From NCBI GenBank assembly GCA_004376375.1, contig SOJX01000079.1, forward strand, positions 62,001-126,000: DNA of 64,000 nucleotides, given 5' to 3'. The stretch comes from Planctomycetota bacterium (lineage in GTDB: Bacteria; Planctomycetota; E44-bin39). The notes under the pieces were generated by a model. It searched no databases and was not told the origin of the DNA. It saw only the letters and a list, made by a program, of their open reading frames with translations. How positions within the stretch are numbered: the first letter of the stretch is position 1; each line of letters starts with the position of its first letter. The translations under genes and the position numbers were made by a program. Shown here one piece after another: positions 61,580 through 64,000 of this stretch.

Positions 61580-61677
61580 CAAAAAAGCAACGACAGCGGC
61601 GTCGCTTTTTCGCTTGATTTCTCCATAGGTGCGTGGCAAAATGCCTGCCCTACGAACATTTATACCTGGAGCGTGCG

Positions 61678-62400
61678 ATGAGCGACGAGAAAAAATCCGG
61701 AATTTTTCCTCCCGGCTTCTTTGAGCGAAGCGGATTGGCAGGGCATGAACTTCTCCCGAAAGCGGCCGTCGGGGCCGGTACGACGGTAGTTGAAGAAAGG
61801 CGCATGACGATAGAAGACCTGCTCATGCGCCACCGCATCGTCTTTCTGGAGGGGATTATCGATTACGAGTGGAGCAACAATATTATAAAGCGCCTCCTTT
61901 TCATGCAGTACGAGGACAGGCGCTCCCCGATAAACCTCTACGTGTCAAATGTATGGGGGGATATATCGACCATCCTGCCCATTTATGACACTATCCAGTA
62001 CCTGCACTGCAAAGTTCATACCGTCGGGATCGGCATGATTCTGGGGGCCGCCACAATCGCTATCGCGGCCGGCGAAAAGGGAGAGCGCTATTGCCTGCCC
62101 AACACGAGGATTATGATTTCACAGCCGAAGGGGCGGAAGTTCTACGGCCAGACCTCGGACGTTGAAATCCACTTCAAGGAGTGGCAGCGCGATACCGAAC
62201 GCCTGAAGGAGTTGCTTGTCTACCATACCGGGCAGGATGCAGCCCGTATCGAAAAAGACTTCGCCCGCGACTTCTGGATGGGCGCCGCTGAAGCCAAGGA
62301 ATACGGGATAGTTGACGAAATTCTTGAACCGAAGGAAGATGAGGAAGAGGAAAAAGAAGACGAAAAATCCGACGACAAGTCCGAAGACAAGAAAGACTAA
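61678..62400 (+). CDS. Inactive ClpP paralogue (ClpR-like)
   Basis: A 240-residue ClpP-fold protein without a catalytic centre. Aligned to the active ClpP next door, catalytic Ser is Gly123 (VGIGMILGAATI), catalytic His is Ser148 (RIMISQP), and the oxyanion SPGG loop is NVWG. The Asp is still there (EKDFARD). The ATP-protease fold residues (IYDTIQ, GERYCLPN) are kept. It has a 40-residue N-terminal extension and a charged C-terminal tail (KEDEEEEKEDEKSDDKSEDK). It probably forms mixed rings with the active ClpP, as ClpR does in cyanobacteria. The ATG at 61678 follows GGAG; a weak promoter (TTGATT 61614, CAAAAT 61637) lies upstream. Confidence 0.88.
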   Translation: MSDEKKSGIFPPGFFERSGLAGHELLPKAAVGAGTTVVEERRMTIEDLLMRHRIVFLEGIIDYEWSNNIIKRLLFMQYEDRRSPINLYVSNVWGDISTILPIYDTIQYLHCKVHTVGIGMILGAATIAIAAGEKGERYCLPNTRIMISQPKGRKFYGQTSDVEIHFKEWQRDTERLKELLVYHTGQDAARIEKDFARDFWMGAAEAKEYGIVDEILEPKEDEEEEKEDEKSDDKSEDKKD

Positions 62401-62450
62401 GAGCTTCTGGAATAATGAAAGGGAATTGTCTTTGCGAGGAGCAGCCATTT

Positions 62451-62568
62451 GTAAGTACCGAGTACCAAGTACCAAGTACCGGGTACCAGGTACCAGGTAT
62501 CGAGTAATCATAAATTATTGGTAAGGTTTTTTCCTGGTACTCGGTACCTGGTACTTGGTACTTCTTTT
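62451..62568. repeat. Heptad block folding back on itself between the two clp genes
   Basis: GTACCGA/GTACCAA words (62453-62506) are followed by their complement (TGGTACTCGGTACCTGG, 62534-62564), separated by an AT-rich loop. The gap lies within a probable operon, so the transcript would carry a large hairpin between clpR-like and clpP. Confidence 0.85.
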
Positions 62569-62581
62569 AAGGACCAATCTG

Positions 62582-63196
62582 ATGCCGTTGTTTCTGCCAA
62601 AATCAGTCGCCAACATGCCGGAGGCGAAAATCGATAAAACTATTTCGCGCCAGCAGCTTGTTTCGCTCGACGACCTGCTCATGGAGCACAGGGTCATTTA
62701 CCTTATAGGCGTGATCGATTCAGAATCTGCCGCGCAGGTGATAAAGAAGCTGCTTTACCTGCGCTACGATGATCCGAAGGCCGATATCCATATGTATATC
62801 CACTCGCCGGGGGGCGAGCTTTCGGCCGGGATGTCTATCTATGATACTATGCAGGCGATTGAGGGCGACGTCGCCACCGTCTGCACGGGTTATGCCGCGA
62901 GCGCGGCCGCGCTCGTTCTCTGTGCGGGAACGAAAGGGAAGCGCTATTGCCTCCCGCACGCCGAGGTCATGATACACCAGGTGCTCGGCGGCATAACGGG
63001 CACGACGGTCGAAGCCGAGATTTATATGAACCTTCTGCGCCGCTGGAAACGCGCGGTCAACGAAATTATCGCCAGGCACACCGGCCAGCCGCTCGAAAAG
63101 GTCGAGGCCGACAGCGACCGCGACAAGTGGCTGCCCGCCGAGGAAGCGAAAGCGTACGGCCTTATCGACGAGGTTATCTCCGAATTGCCGATGTAG
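62582..63196 (+). CDS. clpP: ATP-dependent Clp protease proteolytic subunit
   Basis: A 204-residue ClpP with intact triad: Ser107 (TGYAASAAAL), His132 (EVMIHQ) and Asp177 (VEADSDRD), plus HSPGGELSAG oxyanion loop. With a Clp ATPase (not in the window) it degrades misfolded and regulatory proteins. The usual GQAASMG is TGYAASAAA here, a mild variation. The ATG at 62582 follows AAGGA; the upstream in-frame region is repeat. It probably forms rings together with the inactive subunit encoded before it. Confidence 0.95.
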   Translation: MPLFLPKSVANMPEAKIDKTISRQQLVSLDDLLMEHRVIYLIGVIDSESAAQVIKKLLYLRYDDPKADIHMYIHSPGGELSAGMSIYDTMQAIEGDVATVCTGYAASAAALVLCAGTKGKRYCLPHAEVMIHQVLGGITGTTVEAEIYMNLLRRWKRAVNEIIARHTGQPLEKVEADSDRDKWLPAEEAKAYGLIDEVISELPM

Positions 63197-63202
63197 CAAT
63201 AG

Positions 63203-63238
63203 GGGATACGAGATAAGGGATAAGGGATAAGAGATAAA
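63203..63238. repeat. 7-nt tandem words of the GATAAGG type
   Basis: Five copies of GGGATAC, GAGATAA and GGGATAA in exact 7-base steps lie directly behind clpP and before the terminator. Confidence 0.8.
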
Positions 63239-63242
63239 AAGC

Positions 63243-63277
63243 ACGGGCGCGACGATGTCGCGCCCGTTATTTTTTTT
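63243..63277 (+). terminator. Bidirectional rho-independent terminator
   Basis: ACGGGCGCGAC and GTCGCGCCCGT pair perfectly over 11 bases around GAT, followed by TATTTTTTTTT on the plus strand and by GCTTTTT on the minus strand. It separates clpP from the convergent barrel-protein gene. Confidence 0.93.
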
Positions 63278-63300
63278 TACCTGCCTGGCGTTGGATCGGT

Positions 63301-64000
63301 TTAGAATTTCACGGAAACCGACATATACGCGGCCGTCATGGCCTTCATGTTCTGCAGGAATACCGAGTTATAAAGCGTCCCCACCCCGACTTCAAAACGC
63401 AGGCTTTCATCCGGCTCCCAGGACAGCTTGAGGTCAATCTCGTCGCCGATCTTGTCACCCGCCGTCTTGTCGTCGGCGCGCAGGAAGTGGCCGTACTGAA
63501 AAATAAACTCCATATTTTTGTACGGCTGGAAACCGGCGGCGAATTTATATGCTTCGACGTTGGTATCGATATCGAAGCCGTACTCGTCGCTCTCGGCTAC
63601 GATAAATTCGTCCCAGTCCTCGAGCGAGATGAAGTTCTGCTGGCGGCGGTTATTCTGGTCGGAGTCGCCGGTGAGCCCCCAGTATTTCACCTCGAAAAAG
63701 GGTTTCCAGCCGACCTGGGATGGAGATACGCCTTTAGGGGGTTTGGTTTTATAAGTGTAGCGCAGTCCGAGATACCCGCCGGCGGCCAGCTGTTTTATTT
63801 CCTCCCTGTTGCCCGGTCCGACCAGTCCATACTGGTTGACGTTGTGTTCGAGGAACGTACCGATCTGGAATGCCGCCTCGCCGAAGATTACCAGGTTGGA
63901 CATCTTGTAGGTTGCGCCGCCGCCGAAGGTCCAGATTCTGCTCGTCGGGTTGTTGGTGAGGCCCACGATAAAGGCGTGTGCGCGCCCGCGCTCCAGCCAG
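63301..64000 (-). CDS. Outer-membrane beta-barrel-like protein, N-terminus outside window
   Basis: The frame is open to the window edge, so the start is missing; 232 residues are visible. Alternating hydrophobic/aromatic strands (IWTFGGGATYKMSNLVIFGE, MEFIFQYGHFLRADDK, SLRFEVGVGTLYNSV) and the C-terminal AAYMSVSVKF, ending in Phe, are typical of outer-membrane barrels or porins. Function and specificity cannot be told. Confidence 0.75.
   Translation of the reverse strand, partial: WLERGRAHAFIVGLTNNPTSRIWTFGGGATYKMSNLVIFGEAAFQIGTFLEHNVNQYGLVGPGNREEIKQLAAGGYLGLRYTYKTKPPKGVSPSQVGWKPFFEVKYWGLTGDSDQNNRRQQNFISLEDWDEFIVAESDEYGFDIDTNVEAYKFAAGFQPYKNMEFIFQYGHFLRADDKTAGDKIGDEIDLKLSWEPDESLRFEVGVGTLYNSVFLQNMKAMTAAYMSVSVKF

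Overview
The window is a bacterial chromosome segment of moderately high GC, densely packed on both strands, with about 49 protein genes, two tRNAs and many short intergenic repeats. No rRNA, CRISPR array, phage structural gene or complete transposase is visible. The mix of ECF sigma factors, a Ser/Thr kinase with a C-terminal PDZ domain, HEAT, ankyrin and TPR proteins, HtrA, Clp, TldD/TldE and a terpenoid-cyclase-like repeat protein suggests an uncultured member of Planctomycetota or a related lineage. No marker in the window settles the phylum. Promoters of the TTGACA / 16-18 nt / TATAAT type precede many genes, so the housekeeping sigma factor recognises the classical consensus.

Layout. 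1-3.4 kb: the 3' part of an ECF sigma gene, its zinc-finger anti-sigma factor, a small secreted protein and a transglutaminase-fold protein. 3.7-12.2 kb (minus strand): a degenerate HtrA-like protein and an intact HtrA, a small lipoprotein-like protein, tldE-tldD and a membrane Ser/Thr kinase. 12.3-14.9 kb: a large secreted multidomain repeat protein. 14.9-21.2 kb: a segment bounded by a 27-bp copy of the tRNA-Leu 3' end and by the intact tRNA-Leu gene. It holds an integrase-tail-like fragment, a glutamate dehydrogenase-CBS fusion, a membrane ankyrin protein, a PanB-family enzyme and an unrecognised partner. 21-29 kb: a PfkB sugar kinase, a HEAT protein, a glycosyltransferase, an FHA-ATPase protein, and an operon of selD (with an in-frame UGA read as selenocysteine), a Cys-rich small protein, an FmdB-type zinc ribbon and a radical SAM protein.

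29-45 kb: modular ankyrin and HEAT membrane-anchored proteins, an M24 peptidase, a JAMM protein, a D-threonine-aldolase-like enzyme, further HEAT and zinc-ribbon proteins, a 102-bp MITE-like element, a pabB-pabC-phosphoesterase operon, a lipoprotein, cobO and a Dph6-type ATPase. 45-52 kb: a GspE-N-domain protein, efp, then an accB-accC-like pair in which both proteins lack their catalytic residues, a sensor kinase and an MBL hydrolase. 52-64 kb: a TPR-peptidase MA protein, a TPR/HEAT operon, tRNA-Thr, a small gene preceded by five 17-nt tandem repeats, a DUF218 membrane protein, a second ECF sigma factor, an inactive ClpP (ClpR-like) followed by an active ClpP, and the end of an outer-membrane barrel-like protein.

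Two themes stand out. First, pseudoenzymes: a biotin carboxyl carrier protein without its biotinyl lysine next to a biotin carboxylase without its active site, an inactive ClpP beside an active one, and a degenerate HtrA beside an intact one. Second, intergenic DNA: gaps are repeatedly filled with tandem words of 7-8 nt, often folding back on themselves, plus a family of GC-rich palindromes. In several genes these repeats run into the coding end.
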